Part shown: positions 1 to 8,874 of the stretch, piece after piece
How positions within the stretch are numbered: the first letter of the stretch is position 1
How the letters are laid out: each line of letters opens with the position of its first letter
NCBI GenBank assembly: GCA_947259225.1
Contig: CAMYLK010000001.1
Location: 186,001-250,000, forward strand
DNA: 64,000 bases
Reading direction: 5' to 3'
Origin: an uncultured Desulfobulbaceae bacterium
GTDB taxonomy: Bacteria > Desulfobacterota > Desulfobulbia > Desulfobulbales > Desulfobulbaceae
Made by a program: the position numbers and the translations under genes
The notes under the pieces: model-generated
What the model saw: the letters and a program-made list of their open reading frames with translations, nothing else
Database searches by the model: none
Told to the model about the DNA's origin: nothing

Positions 1-417
1 AGTATAGTCGCGTTCAACCATGAACAGTGATCCGCCGAAGATAGCGCAGTTGACTGTAAGTAACGGTAGAAAGATGCCCAGTGTGTTGTACAGAGCTGGT
101 GAGAAGCGGTCCAAAAACATTTCCAGGATCTGGACTACTGCAGCAATGACGCCGATGTATGAAAGCAGGCCGATAAAGGTGAGATCAAGATTCGGCTGCC
201 CGGCCCAGGCAAGAGCCCCAGGTTTTAATACGAAGTTGAGGATCAGGTTGTTAATCGGCACTGTAATAGCGAGGAGGACAATAACTGCAAAACCAAGACC
301 GATCGCGGTCGAAACCTTCCTGGAAATAGCCAGGAAGGTACACATTCCAAGGAAAAAGGTCAGCGGCAGGTTTTCAATAAAAACAGACCTGAATATGATA
401 TCAAAATAATGGCCCAT
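1..417 (-). CDS. nqrE: Na+-translocating NADH:quinone reductase subunit E (C-terminus cut by window edge)
   Basis: Integral membrane subunit of the sodium-pumping NADH:ubiquinone oxidoreductase, paired with NqrD. The reading frame opens at 417 with [19 protein letters not shown], typical of NqrE, and continues with alternating hydrophobic helices and the segment ending [11 protein letters not shown] before it runs off the window. About 139 of the usual ~200 residues are present. It is the last visible gene of nqrABCDE, and nqrF would be expected beyond the edge. Unlike most nqr operons, a 165-bp spacer separates it from nqrD, and no strong ribosome-binding site is visible ahead of its ATG (GAGTAGCTGAACTG only). 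Confidence 0.93.
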   Translation of the reverse strand, partial: MGHYFDIIFRSVFIENLPLTFFLGMCTFLAISRKVSTAIGLGFAVIVLLAITVPINNLILNFVLKPGALAWAGQPNLDLTFIGLLSYIGVIAAVVQILEMFLDRFSPALYNTLGIFLPLLTVNCAIFGGSLFMVERDYT

Positions 418-421
418 CAGT

Positions 422-583
422 TCAGCTACTCAAAGGGTTTATATATTTACAGGTATCACCTGCTCCATGTTTGTAAGTGGGCTTGAGTGCTGCAGATTTG
501 AGCAATCGCGATTGTCTGTAATAGCCAGTTATGCAGACAGGCGCGATTCCACAAAGATGTGGTGCACAAGACCACTTACCCAT
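422..583 (-). CDS. Possible 53-aa cysteine-containing small ORF between nqrD and nqrE
   Basis: An open frame starts in a TGATG overlap with the nqrD stop and ends 4 bases before the nqrE start. Its product would begin [17 protein letters not shown] and end INPLSS, with four cysteines. The tight coupling to nqrD is what suggests translation. Against this, the frame lies almost wholly inside an imperfect inverted repeat, so the codons may be an accident of an inserted element. It does not look like NqrM, the known cysteine-rich Nqr maturation protein, which has a membrane segment. Product and function are unknown. Confidence 0.3.
   Translation of the reverse strand: MGKWSCAPHLCGIAPVCITGYYRQSRLLKSAALKPTYKHGAGDTCKYINPLSS
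473..579. repeat. 107-bp imperfect inverted repeat in the nqrD-nqrE spacer
   Basis: The left arm begins GTAAGTGGGCTTG and the right arm, read on the other strand, begins GTAAGTGGTCTTG. The two arms align without gaps over about 49 positions with about 35 identities, including blocks AATCGCG and TGTCTG. In plus-strand RNA about six of the mismatches become G-U pairs; in minus-strand RNA I count none. It looks like a palindromic mobile-type element or a structured RNA inserted in the operon. Confidence 0.6.
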
Positions 584-1206
584 CAGTTTTTCTCCTGTTG
601 CTCAGGGTCAACAGTCCTGAACAGCCAGATAAGCGCGGCAATAAGAAAAAAAGCACTGACCGGTAGAATAAAGAGACCGTTTCTGGGATACCAGCCGCCT
701 TCTGAAGAAAGTTTCAGTATTTCGTAACCGAAAAGAGAACCGGAACCCAGCAGTTCACGGAAAAAGGCAACGAACATCAAAACAAGACTATAGCCAAGGC
801 CGTTGCCGATTCCGTCAATGAAACTTGGGACGGGAGGATTGCTCATGGCAAAACCCTCCGCCCGGCCCATGACAATACAGTTGGTGATGATGAGCCCCAC
901 ATAGATGGAAAGCTGTTTGGAGAGGTCAAAATAAAAAGCCCTGAGAAACTGATCTATGAGGATAACCAGGGTCGCGATAACTGTTATCTGGATACCGATC
1001 CTGACAGTATTAGGTATCTGGAAACGGACAATACTGATGGTGAGGCTGGAAAAGGCAATGACCAGGATCACACAGATGGACATAACCAGGGCGGTTATCA
1101 TCTGGGAAGTAACCGCCAGGGCAGAACACACACCAAGAACAAGCAGCGCGATGGGGTTGCGGCGAAAGATTGAAAGGGTCAGCAGTTCTCTGTTGGATTC
1201 AGCCAT
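583..1206 (-). CDS. nqrD: Na+-translocating NADH:quinone reductase subunit D
   Basis: Membrane subunit of the NQR complex, paired with NqrE around the intramembrane iron-sulfur centre. The start is [18 protein letters not shown] at 1206; a longer upstream frame exists but the family begins here, and the start overlaps the end of nqrC. Family landmarks are [20 protein letters not shown] near the N-terminus, the [14 protein letters not shown] segment and the GIGNGLGYS helix. About 207 aa, normal for the family. It ends at 583 in a TGATG overlap with a small frame instead of running directly into nqrE. Confidence 0.95.
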   Translation of the reverse strand: MAESNRELLTLSIFRRNPIALLVLGVCSALAVTSQMITALVMSICVILVIAFSSLTISIVRFQIPNTVRIGIQITVIATLVILIDQFLRAFYFDLSKQLSIYVGLIITNCIVMGRAEGFAMSNPPVPSFIDGIGNGLGYSLVLMFVAFFRELLGSGSLFGYEILKLSSEGGWYPRNGLFILPVSAFFLIAALIWLFRTVDPEQQEKN

Positions 1207-1984
1207 TGTTGTCTCCCTTGTTATGAAGACGGAGGAGAAATGGTTTGAAACCATGATCCCCAAACCAGAAATGCATAAGGTCATTGACGCCGTCTGCGGT
1301 CATGGTGGCTCCCGAAAGACCGTCAACCTGATACTGGGCCTCCTCTCCTGTGGTAGGTGCCTTTCCTTTGACCACAGCGAGAGCGAGCGTCTGTTCGGGA
1401 CTATACATTTTCTTACCCTGCCAGCCGGCCAGCCATTTTTCGTTCTCTATCTCGCCACCAAGCCCCGGGGTTTCACCATGTTCATAAAAACTGATACCGC
1501 GGATGGTTGTGAGATCTGCATCCAGGGAGACATAACCGTACATGGTTGACCACAATCCTTTCCCGCGGACGGGCAGAATGATCTGGACGGTTTCATCGTC
1601 ATCCTTGACCTGGTAGACCAGTGAATATTTTTCAAGCCGCCGCAGTCCTGCAAGGTCATCTTCAGCGTTCAGAGGGCGGCCAAGGTCAGCACTGAGTGCT
1701 GCCTTCAGCTGGTTGTAGGATTCAGGAGAAACCTGACTTTCGGGAACGAATTCCCCGGTGGCCAGTTCAACGATTTTCGTTTTTATATTAGAGAATTGGC
1801 TGTCAACCGGTTTGTCTTTGTCGTACAGGCCGGCCGCGCGCAGGATGTTTTTCCTCTGGTCTTGCTGACGGTTCGCCTCCTGGAGGGGTCGCAGACCAAC
1901 TGCGGCACCGGCAACAAGCGCTGAGCAGACAAAGGCCAGTACCAGGACGGAATAAAAAGGTTTGGCTGCCGGCTCTTTACCCAT
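1199..1984 (-). CDS. nqrC: Na+-translocating NADH:quinone reductase subunit C
   Basis: Periplasm-facing subunit of NQR that carries covalently bound FMN. The chosen start is [20 protein letters not shown] at 1984, just before one N-terminal membrane helix; the longer upstream frame is rejected because it enters nqrB. The flavinylation motif SGAT followed by M and T lies near the C-terminus ([13 protein letters not shown]), where ApbE attaches FMN through phosphothreonine. About 261 aa. It overlaps nqrB by 8 bp, so the two are probably translationally coupled. The apbE gene needed for maturation lies at the head of the same operon. Confidence 0.95.
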   Translation of the reverse strand: MGKEPAAKPFYSVLVLAFVCSALVAGAAVGLRPLQEANRQQDQRKNILRAAGLYDKDKPVDSQFSNIKTKIVELATGEFVPESQVSPESYNQLKAALSADLGRPLNAEDDLAGLRRLEKYSLVYQVKDDDETVQIILPVRGKGLWSTMYGYVSLDADLTTIRGISFYEHGETPGLGGEIENEKWLAGWQGKKMYSPEQTLALAVVKGKAPTTGEEAQYQVDGLSGATMTADGVNDLMHFWFGDHGFKPFLLRLHNKGDNNG

Positions 1985-3185
1985 GACGGAGTACCCTACG
2001 TTTAATGTTAGCCTGGATAACAAAATGGTCGATAAGAGGTGCCAGTACATTGCCCAGTAAAATTGCGAGCATTACACCTTCGGGAAATGCCGGGTTGGCT
2101 ACTCTGATTACTATGGCCAGCACACCGATGAGAACACCGTATATCCATTGACCCGTGAGCGTGTTGGCTGCGGAAACCGGGTCAGTGGCCATGAATACCA
2201 GACCAAAGGCAAAGCCGCCGAGAACCAGGTGCCAGTGAGGGGGTACACCGAACAAGGGGTTGGTCGAACTGCCGACAAGCCAGAAAACAAGACTGATGCC
2301 AAGCCCGCCGATAAGCATCGAAGCCATGATCCTCCAGGAGGCGATACCTGTCAAGAGCAGGATACCGGCACCCAGAAGGCAGGCAAGGGCTGATGTTTCT
2401 CCGAGAGAGCCTGGTATTGTCCCCAAAAAGGCCTGGGTCCAGGTTATGTCAAGGGCCTGCATGGCCTTTCCGGGTTCGGCGGTTGCAAGGGCGCCCAAGG
2501 CTGTTGCCTCGGTGAAACCGTCAACTGCTGTCCATACCCGGTCACCGCTCATCTGCACAGGATAGGCAAAATAGACAAATGCTCTGGAAACAAGGGCGGG
2601 ATTCATAAAGTTGCGGCCGACCCCGCCGAATACCTCTTTCCCGAAAATGATTCCGAAAGAGATGCCGCCTGCAACCTGCCAGAGCGGGATGGTAGGGGGG
2701 AGGGTCAGGGGGAACAGCAGGCCGGTTACAAGAAACGCTTCGGACATCTCATGGCCGCGTACCAGGTTGAACACTAATTCCCATATACCACCAACAAGCA
2801 TGGTCACCAAATAAATTGGCAGAAAGTAGAGGCTGCCGTGCAGCAGGTTGGAAACGAGGCTTTCCGGGTCACATCCGACTGATGCCATGATCGCTCCCCG
2901 CCATCCCGTGGGTACATCAATACCCATAGCCTGCAAGGCTGAATTGGCCTGGAGTCCTGTATTCCACATAGCCATAATGACACAGGGGACAAGTGAAATA
3001 AGAACCGTGATCATGATCCGCTTCATGTCCACGGCATCACGCACATGCGGTGCTTTCTCGGTTACCCGGTTACTGGCAAAAAGAAAGGTGTCAAGTGCTT
3101 CGTATAACGGGTACAGGCGTTCCAGGGAGCCGCCCTTGAGAAATTTTGGGGCTATTCTATCGAGAAATTTGCCGAAAATTTTCAT
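1977..3185 (-). CDS. nqrB: Na+-translocating NADH:quinone reductase subunit B
   Basis: Large polytopic membrane subunit of NQR, 402 aa, with about ten hydrophobic segments; it forms part of the sodium path and carries covalent FMN plus riboflavin. The product starts [19 protein letters not shown] and contains the family segments [15 protein letters not shown] and [12 protein letters not shown]. The flavinylation threonine region reads [12 protein letters not shown]: the acceptor Thr is kept, although the glycine of the common SGAT motif is Glu here. Coupled to nqrC by an 8-bp overlap and 17 bp after nqrA. Confidence 0.96.
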   Translation of the reverse strand: MKIFGKFLDRIAPKFLKGGSLERLYPLYEALDTFLFASNRVTEKAPHVRDAVDMKRIMITVLISLVPCVIMAMWNTGLQANSALQAMGIDVPTGWRGAIMASVGCDPESLVSNLLHGSLYFLPIYLVTMLVGGIWELVFNLVRGHEMSEAFLVTGLLFPLTLPPTIPLWQVAGGISFGIIFGKEVFGGVGRNFMNPALVSRAFVYFAYPVQMSGDRVWTAVDGFTEATALGALATAEPGKAMQALDITWTQAFLGTIPGSLGETSALACLLGAGILLLTGIASWRIMASMLIGGLGISLVFWLVGSSTNPLFGVPPHWHLVLGGFAFGLVFMATDPVSAANTLTGQWIYGVLIGVLAIVIRVANPAFPEGVMLAILLGNVLAPLIDHFVIQANIKRRVLRHG

Positions 3186-3202
3186 AAATGCACCGGGTCG
3201 GG

Positions 3203-4555
3203 TCAGCCTTCTTTTTCAATGGTTGTCAAAATATCACGCAGCATGGGGCCATAGTCATTTTTTCCCGGGCAGACAAAAGTACAGAGGGCCAGGTCCTCCT
3301 CGATGAGTTCGAGGCAGCCCAGGGCAGATGATTTTTCTGTGTCTCCTACAGCCAGACTTTTAAGAAGAGTCGTGGCCACGATATCAAGCGGCATAACCTT
3401 TTCATATGTGCCGAGTGGAAAAATGGCCCGTTGTCCACCCCAGGACGCAGTTATCATGGAAAATGTTTTTTCAGGTAATAATGATGAAAGAAAAAGGCCG
3501 GTGGTTGAAAAACGGTCTTTTCCCGGCATCAACCAGTTCAGGAAGGCCCGCCCGTTTTGCTCCTTGATCACTGTTACTTGCCGGTGATATCGGCCAAGAT
3601 AAGCATAAATACCGGTAGCATGCCGACCTTCCAAGACAGAACCGGAGATAAATCTATGCACTTCTCTATGGACAAGCTGGCCTGTGCAGAGTTGCTCGAT
3701 AAGGGCACCGTTATGGGTGCGGCGCAACGTCGGTTCCCTTACCCCCGGGCCGACCACAGCGACAATCCGTTCATTCATCACCCTGTTGGTCCGGAAAAGA
3801 TGGCCGACACTGATAACATCCTGATAACAGATGTGCCAGACCTGCTTTTTTGCGTGAGCCGGGTCGATGAAATGGATATGGGTGGACGGCAGGCCAGCTG
3901 GATGAGGTCCGCTGAAGGAGTAACAATTGATACCTTCATTCGGCAACCCGGAGATGTCTGACCCATCAGCCACACACAGGTTGAGTGGTACGGGCAGGAA
4001 CTGCCGCAGAACTTCCAGGCCCAAGCAGAAATCATCTTTATACTCGTTAATGATAACGGTCGGATCTGCTGCCAGAGGTTCCGTGTCAATCGCCGTTACA
4101 AAGAGTGAAGACGGGCTTTTCCCAACAGCCGGAATTTTGCCGTAGGGCCGTGTCCTGAAACTGCACCAAAGACCTGATTCCTGCAGGGTCTGTCGAATCT
4201 CTTCTGCCGGGATCTCAGATGGAGTACGGCCATCCAATCCACTAAATTTAACAGCCTCATCACCCTCAAGATCAATGACCAGTTCCTCAAATTTTCTTTT
4301 CAGGCCGCGCTTGATTTCTTTTACTGTTCCGCACCCTGGAGCTGTGTAAAAAACACCCGGATTTTTTTTGTCCGTGAACACTTTCTGGCCCGCTTTGACC
4401 TTATCTCCAACTTTAACCAGCATGGTGGGTTTAAGACCTATATAGTCGTCGGCAACCAGTGCCACCTGACTTATGTAAGGGCCAGGTTTGATAACCTGTT
4501 CTGGAGTACCCTGCAGCGGGATGTTAAGGCCTTTTTTGAGGTGGAATTTCTGCAT
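3203..4555 (-). CDS. nqrA: Na+-translocating NADH:quinone reductase subunit A
   Basis: Peripheral cytoplasmic subunit of NQR, implicated in quinone binding. 450 aa, starting [20 protein letters not shown], a clear NqrA N-terminus with the lipoyl-like segment around residues 40-80 ([14 protein letters not shown]). Later landmarks are the [17 protein letters not shown] segment and a C-terminal [17 protein letters not shown]. It lies one base after the apbE stop and 17 bp before nqrB, in the same operon. Length and order apbE-nqrABCDE agree with family expectation. Confidence 0.96.
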   Translation of the reverse strand: MQKFHLKKGLNIPLQGTPEQVIKPGPYISQVALVADDYIGLKPTMLVKVGDKVKAGQKVFTDKKNPGVFYTAPGCGTVKEIKRGLKRKFEELVIDLEGDEAVKFSGLDGRTPSEIPAEEIRQTLQESGLWCSFRTRPYGKIPAVGKSPSSLFVTAIDTEPLAADPTVIINEYKDDFCLGLEVLRQFLPVPLNLCVADGSDISGLPNEGINCYSFSGPHPAGLPSTHIHFIDPAHAKKQVWHICYQDVISVGHLFRTNRVMNERIVAVVGPGVREPTLRRTHNGALIEQLCTGQLVHREVHRFISGSVLEGRHATGIYAYLGRYHRQVTVIKEQNGRAFLNWLMPGKDRFSTTGLFLSSLLPEKTFSMITASWGGQRAIFPLGTYEKVMPLDIVATTLLKSLAVGDTEKSSALGCLELIEEDLALCTFVCPGKNDYGPMLRDILTTIEKEG

Positions 4556-4556
4556 C

Positions 4557-5582
4557 CTAACTGTTGAACCCTGAAGATTGGTATTGTTTGAGGTTTTTAC
4601 CGATCAATAAACATTCACAGTCAGAAAGTGATCCAAAAATATCCATGGTTTTTTCAGGACCCATAACCATGGCAGCCGTCGCAAGGCCGTCAGCAAGGGC
4701 AACGGTGGGTGCTGTTACTGTAGCACTGGCAAGCTCGGGTGGCGAGATGCCGGTACGTGGATCAATTATATGATGGTGGCGCAGATCTGGTGTGAACGGC
4801 TGCATATAGTCACCGGATGTCGCCACTGCCCTGTCGGTCAGTTCCAGTACCAAAAGTTTTTGCGACTGTTCATGTCGGGGATTGCGAATACCTATCTGCC
4901 AGGGCTTGCTTCCTGCCTTGGCACCGGAAACCATCAGGTCACCTCCAGCCTCTACATAGACATTATCAAAGCCCTTTGCCTTGAGAGCAGCAACACCCTG
5001 ATCTACAATATACCCCTTGCCGATACCGTCGAGGGTGACGGCCATTCCCTCTTTCCCAAGTTTTATTGCATCATTCATTATGACGATTTCCCGGTAGTCG
5101 ACCAACTCCAGAGCTGAATTCAGGGTTTCTTTCGAAGGGAGGGTTTTTCCCCCATTACTGTGGTTATAGAGATCCTGTAGCGGGAGCATGGTAACATCGA
5201 AAGCTCCTTCTGTTGCTTTGCTTATCTCGCTTGCAAGAAGGAGAACTTTCTGGATATCATTTGCTGGACGCTCAAGGGCACCTGTTTGATTGAGGACGGA
5301 GAGCTTACTTTCCGAATTATGCCTGCTCAGCATGGCGATGAGTTCCTCCATCCTGGTAAAGGTCGACTGGATGGCATCTTCACAGGTGTCACGATCCGGA
5401 CCGTACACAATGAGATTGATCTGGGTTCCCATCATAGCCCGGCTTTGTCGAACGGCATGGCCGGTCATGATTTTATCCCTCAGTCCAAGTTGCCACAAAG
5501 CTCCTGACGCGCCGGTCACGGCGATAATCTGTAAAAACCTGCGGCGTCCTATTCTTGGAGAAGTTCCGGCATGTTGCTTCAT
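4557..5582 (-). CDS. apbE: ApbE-type FAD:protein FMN transferase
   Basis: Mg2+-dependent enzyme that moves FMN from FAD to threonine in the (S/T)GAT-type motifs of NqrB and NqrC. A twin-arginine-like N-terminus (RRRFLQIIAVTGASGALW) suggests export as a membrane-anchored periplasmic protein. Family motifs: MMGTQINL near residue 50, LDGIGKGYIVD, the AGGDLMVSG segment, and DGLATAAMVMG near the end, which supplies the metal-binding Asp. The start at 5582 is preferred because AAGGTGG lies 5-6 bases upstream; a GTG three codons earlier would overlap that site. First gene of the nqr block, so maturation factor and target are co-expressed. Confidence 0.93.
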   Translation of the reverse strand: MKQHAGTSPRIGRRRFLQIIAVTGASGALWQLGLRDKIMTGHAVRQSRAMMGTQINLIVYGPDRDTCEDAIQSTFTRMEELIAMLSRHNSESKLSVLNQTGALERPANDIQKVLLLASEISKATEGAFDVTMLPLQDLYNHSNGGKTLPSKETLNSALELVDYREIVIMNDAIKLGKEGMAVTLDGIGKGYIVDQGVAALKAKGFDNVYVEAGGDLMVSGAKAGSKPWQIGIRNPRHEQSQKLLVLELTDRAVATSGDYMQPFTPDLRHHHIIDPRTGISPPELASATVTAPTVALADGLATAAMVMGPEKTMDIFGSLSDCECLLIGKNLKQYQSSGFNS

Positions 5583-5634
5583 TACACCCACCTTGCTCGT
5601 GATTTAATATCCCGTTTAAGGATTCCGACTGCTT

Positions 5635-6162
5635 TCAGGCTTCCTCGGCAGCATAGGTTCCTGCCTTTAAAGATTCAGCCAGCTTATATTGTTCATCGCC
5701 CGGATCTGATAATTTAAGAACCATGTCAAAACAAGCCCGGGCTTCCTCATACTTCTGAAATCCATCAAGCAGGATCTCACCTTTCATATTCAGGGCAGAG
5801 GTGAACTTCGGTTCGATTTTTACGAGTCCCTCAACCTTTTGGAGAGCTGTTTTAAAGTCGGATGCACCCATGAGCAATCCGATTTCCTGGACAGCCTTTG
5901 CATGTTTGACGTGGAGGGCCAACTGGGGCTCTTTTGCCATGCCGAAAAGGTCGAGGATCGAATTCGCATCATATGTAATGACAATAATGATCAGACTTAT
6001 GCCGATACTGTAAATCAAAGGGTTTAAAATAAAACATGTAATATAGCAGTTGTATATAAAACCGTAAATTGAACCTATTAAAAAGAAGGGTACGAACAGA
6101 ATACCTGTATACTTGAGGAAGTCCCCAACAATGTTCAGGTTACGGACAGGCTGAGTTTTCAT
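5635..6162 (-). CDS. Two-helix membrane protein with TPR-like C-terminus
   Basis: 175 aa, not assigned to a named family. Residues about 15-70 form two hydrophobic helices. Residues about 80-170 are soluble and helical with TPR-like spacing (ALNMKGEILLDGFQKYEEARACFDMVLKLSD), suggesting a membrane-anchored protein-interaction module. It sits 52 bp upstream of apbE in the same direction and could be the first gene of the nqr transcript. A role in assembling or regulating NQR would be guesswork. Start MKTQPVRNL at 6162; GGAG lies shortly upstream. Confidence 0.75.
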   Translation of the reverse strand: MKTQPVRNLNIVGDFLKYTGILFVPFFLIGSIYGFIYNCYITCFILNPLIYSIGISLIIIVITYDANSILDLFGMAKEPQLALHVKHAKAVQEIGLLMGASDFKTALQKVEGLVKIEPKFTSALNMKGEILLDGFQKYEEARACFDMVLKLSDPGDEQYKLAESLKAGTYAAEEA

Positions 6163-6522
6163 GGCTCCTGGTGTTTACTGGAGAATTAACATGAGTATAT
6201 ATTTTGATAATCTACTTTGATTATAATATCAATATTCTTATTAGAAATTCGGTAGGTTACCTGTCCTTCATCCAGCTCACCAGATCTTGGAATTATTTAT
6301 CCAGGAAAACAAAGAGGCCACGGAAAAAATCGAGCAACTTATTCAGGATATTTTTTTGAATTTTTTCGATGGGCTGCGCTTTTCCCTGCAGCTGCAGTTT
6401 AAGACGTTTTGCGTATGCGTTTCCGGGGGGAGCAATGATATGATGTTATAAGTGATTTAACCCATTACGCTCAATCGCCTACCGTTGAAATATTGATACG
6501 GAATTAAAGGTTGCAGATAACC
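6163..6522. other. 360-bp gap without an identifiable gene
   Basis: A/T-rich spacer. Around 6280-6440 both strands are open for about 45 codons; the minus frame contains KRLKLQLQGKAQPIEKIQ and the plus frame ENKEATEKIEQLIQD. Neither has a convincing start or a recognisable relative, so this may be a gene remnant. At its right end lies the dispersed repeat AACCTCAACTTGA, at the point where the next gene is broken. Confidence 0.5.
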
Positions 6523-6533
6523 TCAACTTGAGA
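6519..6533. repeat. Dispersed short repeat AACCTCAACTTGA, copy at the metallo-hydrolase break
   Basis: The same 13-mer occurs at 8840 and 33559, and shorter relatives (TTGGCAACCTCAA) at 8835 and 40878. This copy overlaps the premature stop codon of the 6523-7059 gene. Confidence 0.6.
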
Positions 6534-7059
6534 GAAGATGTTGATGCCAACCTCCTGCCCAAGTGCCAAACATCCATAGGTAGGGTAACGAACCAAAATG
6601 ATCAATATGTAAGTGAGTAATGAAAACTTTGTCAATTTGATTCAGGGCAATACCAGCGGCAACAAAATTAGAAATTGAGCCCTCGCCTAAGTCGAATACA
6701 AAGTTTTCACCATTACCAAGCTGAACAAGTATCGAGGTATTCATCTGCCCTGGACGAATACTGGTTGATGTACCCATAAATATGACACGCATTTCGTTGG
6801 GTTGGATTTCTTCCGTGTTAGGGAACCAGTTTGCAGCACTTTTTAACCATGGTTGTGGATTTATCCCTTCAAAGAGGAGCCCTTCTTTCCAACGATCCAT
6901 GGGAACACCTCCAAATAGTGCTGCCTTTATTTCCTCTTCAGATGAAGGCTTTTGTATTGGAGGTGCATCTGTTGCACCTGCATAGGCAAGACCAGATGTT
7001 AATGTGAGTAACAAAGAGATTGCTGCTATAATTCGCAGTAAGCTCCTATTTTTATTCAT
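6523..7059 (-). pseudogene. Truncated secreted MBL-fold metallo-hydrolase (GntH-like family)
   Basis: The product starts MNKNRSLLRIIAAISLLLT (RBS GGGAGGT) with a signal peptide cleaved near AYAGA, then shows the beginning of a metallo-beta-lactamase fold: VIFMGTSTSIRPGQMNTSIL, a DLGEGS strand and the zinc motif HLHIDH. Intact relatives continue for more than 150 further residues after the sequence GTWAG. Here the frame degenerates to GWHQHLLSS and stops. The break coincides with a dispersed repeat, so a repeat-associated insertion or deletion probably removed the C-terminal half, including the remaining zinc ligands. The GntH resemblance is from memory of that family; the truncation is directly visible. 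Confidence 0.8.
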
Positions 7060-7565
7060 AATTACCTCCCCTGTGATAAAATGATACATAATATATGAGA
7101 TACACAAACACTTGACCGAAGAGTCAACAGGACCAGCAATCAATTCATGACCTGTTACATTGTATAGGTGAAAAACTATGTAGCCTTGCACTTACTGTCA
7201 TTGGCAATCATTATCAATAAGTGCTGTAATGAATAGTCCAAAGAAACGAAATAAACGAATAAGTTTACAGGGGATAGTTTTCACAGACTTTCCAGTGGCA
7301 AACATCAAGCTGATGAGAATGGCTATATTTTACATAAACACATTTTACTCTCTGCCAAACAACTAAGTGATCCATAACAATAAGAGATCTCATTGTGGTA
7401 TATTTTTCTTGACTGTCAATTTGTGCCTACTTAACTTTTAATAAGGAGAGGAAATTTCACCAAGTATACAGAAGACCTTTAATCGCTCCAGTGCATTTAA
7501 ATATATTGTTTACCAGGATAAAATTTATCCGTGCAATTTATTAACTTAATCCGGAGGAGGGAAAG
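7060..7565. other. Intergenic region between divergent genes
   Basis: About 500 bp of A/T-rich DNA between the minus-strand metallo-hydrolase remnant and the plus-strand CBS gene. It must hold both promoters, but no convincing box pair could be fixed. The only clear element is the strong site GGAGGAGGG at 7553-7561 preceding the CBS gene. No ORF, repeat or RNA gene was recognised. Confidence 0.5.
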
Positions 7566-7982
7566 ATGGGACTTCAAACAGAAATAAAAGACGCAGTATG
7601 TTGGGATACGCCAGCAATTAGCTTACATACGAGTTTGCGTGAGGTTATTGAATTAATGGTGAAGCACAATACATCAGCCCTCATTGTGAAAGCTGATGAT
7701 TCTGTTGCAGGTGTTGTAAGCGACCTGGATGTGCTGGAAAGTGTTACCTCGCAGGGCGACTTGGATGAGACAAAAGTTTCCGAATTTTTAAGTGCCTGTG
7801 AATTGTTAACCGGCCAATCCATTACGAGTCCATGTGTACAGCTTGATGAAAATGAAAGTGTTGAGAATGCAATCAAGCTTTTGTCTGCATCAGGTACCCA
7901 TAATATTGTTGTTATAGGTTCTGGTAAAGATGTTTATGGAACTGTATCATCACGTGACTTGTTAAAATCGCTCATTTCATAA
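7566..7982 (+). CDS. CBS-domain-pair protein
   Basis: A 138-aa stand-alone Bateman module. Two CBS motifs are visible: residues about 10-60 (HTSLREVIELMVKHNTSALI, then GVVSDLDVLE) and about 85-138 (LDENESVENAIKLLSASGTH, then GTVSSRDLLKSL). Such proteins bind adenine nucleotides and act as regulatory subunits or sensors. No effector domain is fused and no partner gene is adjacent, so the target is unknown. Preceded by a strong RBS and followed by a G/C-rich hairpin at 8070-8095. Confidence 0.88.
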   Translation: MGLQTEIKDAVCWDTPAISLHTSLREVIELMVKHNTSALIVKADDSVAGVVSDLDVLESVTSQGDLDETKVSEFLSACELLTGQSITSPCVQLDENESVENAIKLLSASGTHNIVVIGSGKDVYGTVSSRDLLKSLIS

Positions 7983-8066
7983 GCTGTTGTCTGGTCAGAA
8001 AGGGAAACGAGTAGAAATGAAGGGGGAAGATTTATCGTTAATAAACCTTCAGGTCTGGCTAAATGA

Positions 8067-8097
8067 CCCCCCCCAACCGATTTCTCGGATGGGGGTT
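8067..8097 (+). terminator. Hairpin downstream of the CBS gene
   Basis: CCCCC and CCGA pair with TCGG and GGGGG around a TTTC loop, with one A-A mismatch. It lies 85 bp after the CBS stop. The T tract is weak (TTAGATTAT), so termination is probable rather than certain. Confidence 0.45.
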
Positions 8098-8169
8098 AGA
8101 TTATAGGTTCACGCAGAGAAGGTCAACATGAGAGGATTTCCAGTTTTGTTGAGGTGTGTACTGGCAATC

Positions 8170-8601
8170 TTAATAAAAAAGGCGCCTAGGTTGGGCGGTC
8201 CGGTAGTGATTGGTTAGGCGATTAATTTTCAAAATTCGTGCGCAAATAAATGCCGCAACAAAGACCTCGGCTAAACTCCACGGAACGGCCCAGTAGATAA
8301 TTTTTGAAGGCAAAATTCCCATATTCCACATGGCAACCCACAGTAACACGAAGCCAATTATCCAAGCTATTAATGAACTGCTAAGAGTGCTAAATCTTGT
8401 GCAAAGCCACGCTAAGATACTGGCAAAGATAAAAGCCCATAAACCCCAAACAGCTCCGTTCAGGGGTGCCGAAGGAAAAGCCAAGCCAATTTCATGAAAA
8501 CCATTTATCCACAACTCTTTTATAACTAACTCGTTGCGGATAAATTCAGAGATATTTATCCAGATACCGGAAACAAAAACTGCTAATAAATATTTCTTCA
8601 T
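8170..8601 (-). CDS. Four-helix membrane protein downstream of a candidate GEMM riboswitch
   Basis: 143 aa, starting MKKYLLAVFVSGIWINISEF. Hydrophobic segments lie at about residues 3-20, 45-68, 75-95 and 105-125, with many tryptophans. No enzyme motif is seen, and the length and topology resemble small conserved integral membrane proteins of unknown function. The informative part is upstream: a candidate GEMM riboswitch with an overlapping intrinsic terminator lies 60-160 bp before the start on the same strand, so expression may depend on a cyclic dinucleotide. Confidence 0.75.
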   Translation of the reverse strand: MKKYLLAVFVSGIWINISEFIRNELVIKELWINGFHEIGLAFPSAPLNGAVWGLWAFIFASILAWLCTRFSTLSSSLIAWIIGFVLLWVAMWNMGILPSKIIYWAVPWSLAEVFVAAFICARILKINRLTNHYRTAQPRRLFY

Positions 8602-8660
8602 CTAATTTTATGACCTTAGCCTAACGCCTAGCTAACCAGCCACCGGTAAAGTTTACCAAT

Positions 8661-8698
8661 AAAAAAAACCGAACTATTTTCAAAAAAAGGTAGCTCGG
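8661..8698 (-). terminator. Intrinsic terminator overlapping the riboswitch 3' end
   Basis: On the minus strand CCGAGCTA pairs with TAGTTCGG (8 bp, one G-U), followed by eight Ts. The 5' arm of the stem is the last conserved strand of the aptamer (GCCGAGCTACC), so aptamer folding and terminator formation are mutually exclusive, as in a transcriptional ON switch. Confidence 0.7.
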
Positions 8699-8758
8699 CT
8701 ATCTCATTAGACCCGTGGCTTTCCGTACCCGTCCACACCCAGGTTTGGCTTTTTCTTA
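8689..8758 (-). promoter_or_regulatory. GEMM-type (cyclic dinucleotide) riboswitch candidate
   Basis: On the minus strand the conserved GEMM-I blocks occur in order: GCCAAACC, then ACGGAAAGCCACGGGTCT, then AGATAGCCGAGCTACC. This matches the family pattern GCAAACC / ACGCAAAGCC / GGTCT / AGCCGGGTTACC with a few changes (C before CAAACC; GGAAAGCC for GCAAAGCC). Whether it binds c-di-GMP or 3',3'-cGAMP (both known for GEMM-I in deltaproteobacteria) cannot be settled by eye. A diguanylate cyclase gene lies at 14226. Confidence 0.65.
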
Positions 8759-8834
8759 GTCCAATATATATGCTCCTTCGTGATTAATTATACCATTTCA
8801 AAAAAATGAAAGTCAAAGTGGGTGGATATAAACA

Positions 8835-8852
8835 TTGGCAACCTCAACTTGA
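8835..8852. repeat. Dispersed short repeat TTGGCAACCTCAACTTGA
   Basis: Carries both the TTGGCAACCTCAA core shared with 40878 and the AACCTCAACTTGA core shared with 6519 and 33559. Lies just upstream of the 112-bp repeat copy at 8875. Confidence 0.6.
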
Positions 8853-8874
8853 TTAACTCTTATAGAATAGTAGA

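Noticed and set aside
583-1284. Longer nqrD frame starting at 1284
   Set aside because: Family start MAESNRELL at 1206 fits better and the extension lies inside nqrC.
6523-6525. The TGA ending the truncated metallo-hydrolase as a possible selenocysteine codon
   Set aside because: The sequence after it is not metallo-hydrolase-like, ends soon, and has no stem with a GUC loop at the right distance.
8609-8640. GGCGTTAGGC on the minus strand, resembling an integron attC end, upstream of the 8170-8601 gene
   Set aside because: It folds as a small local hairpin (TTAGC/GCTAA) and no partner box or long attC hairpin was found; it lies inside the riboswitch leader.
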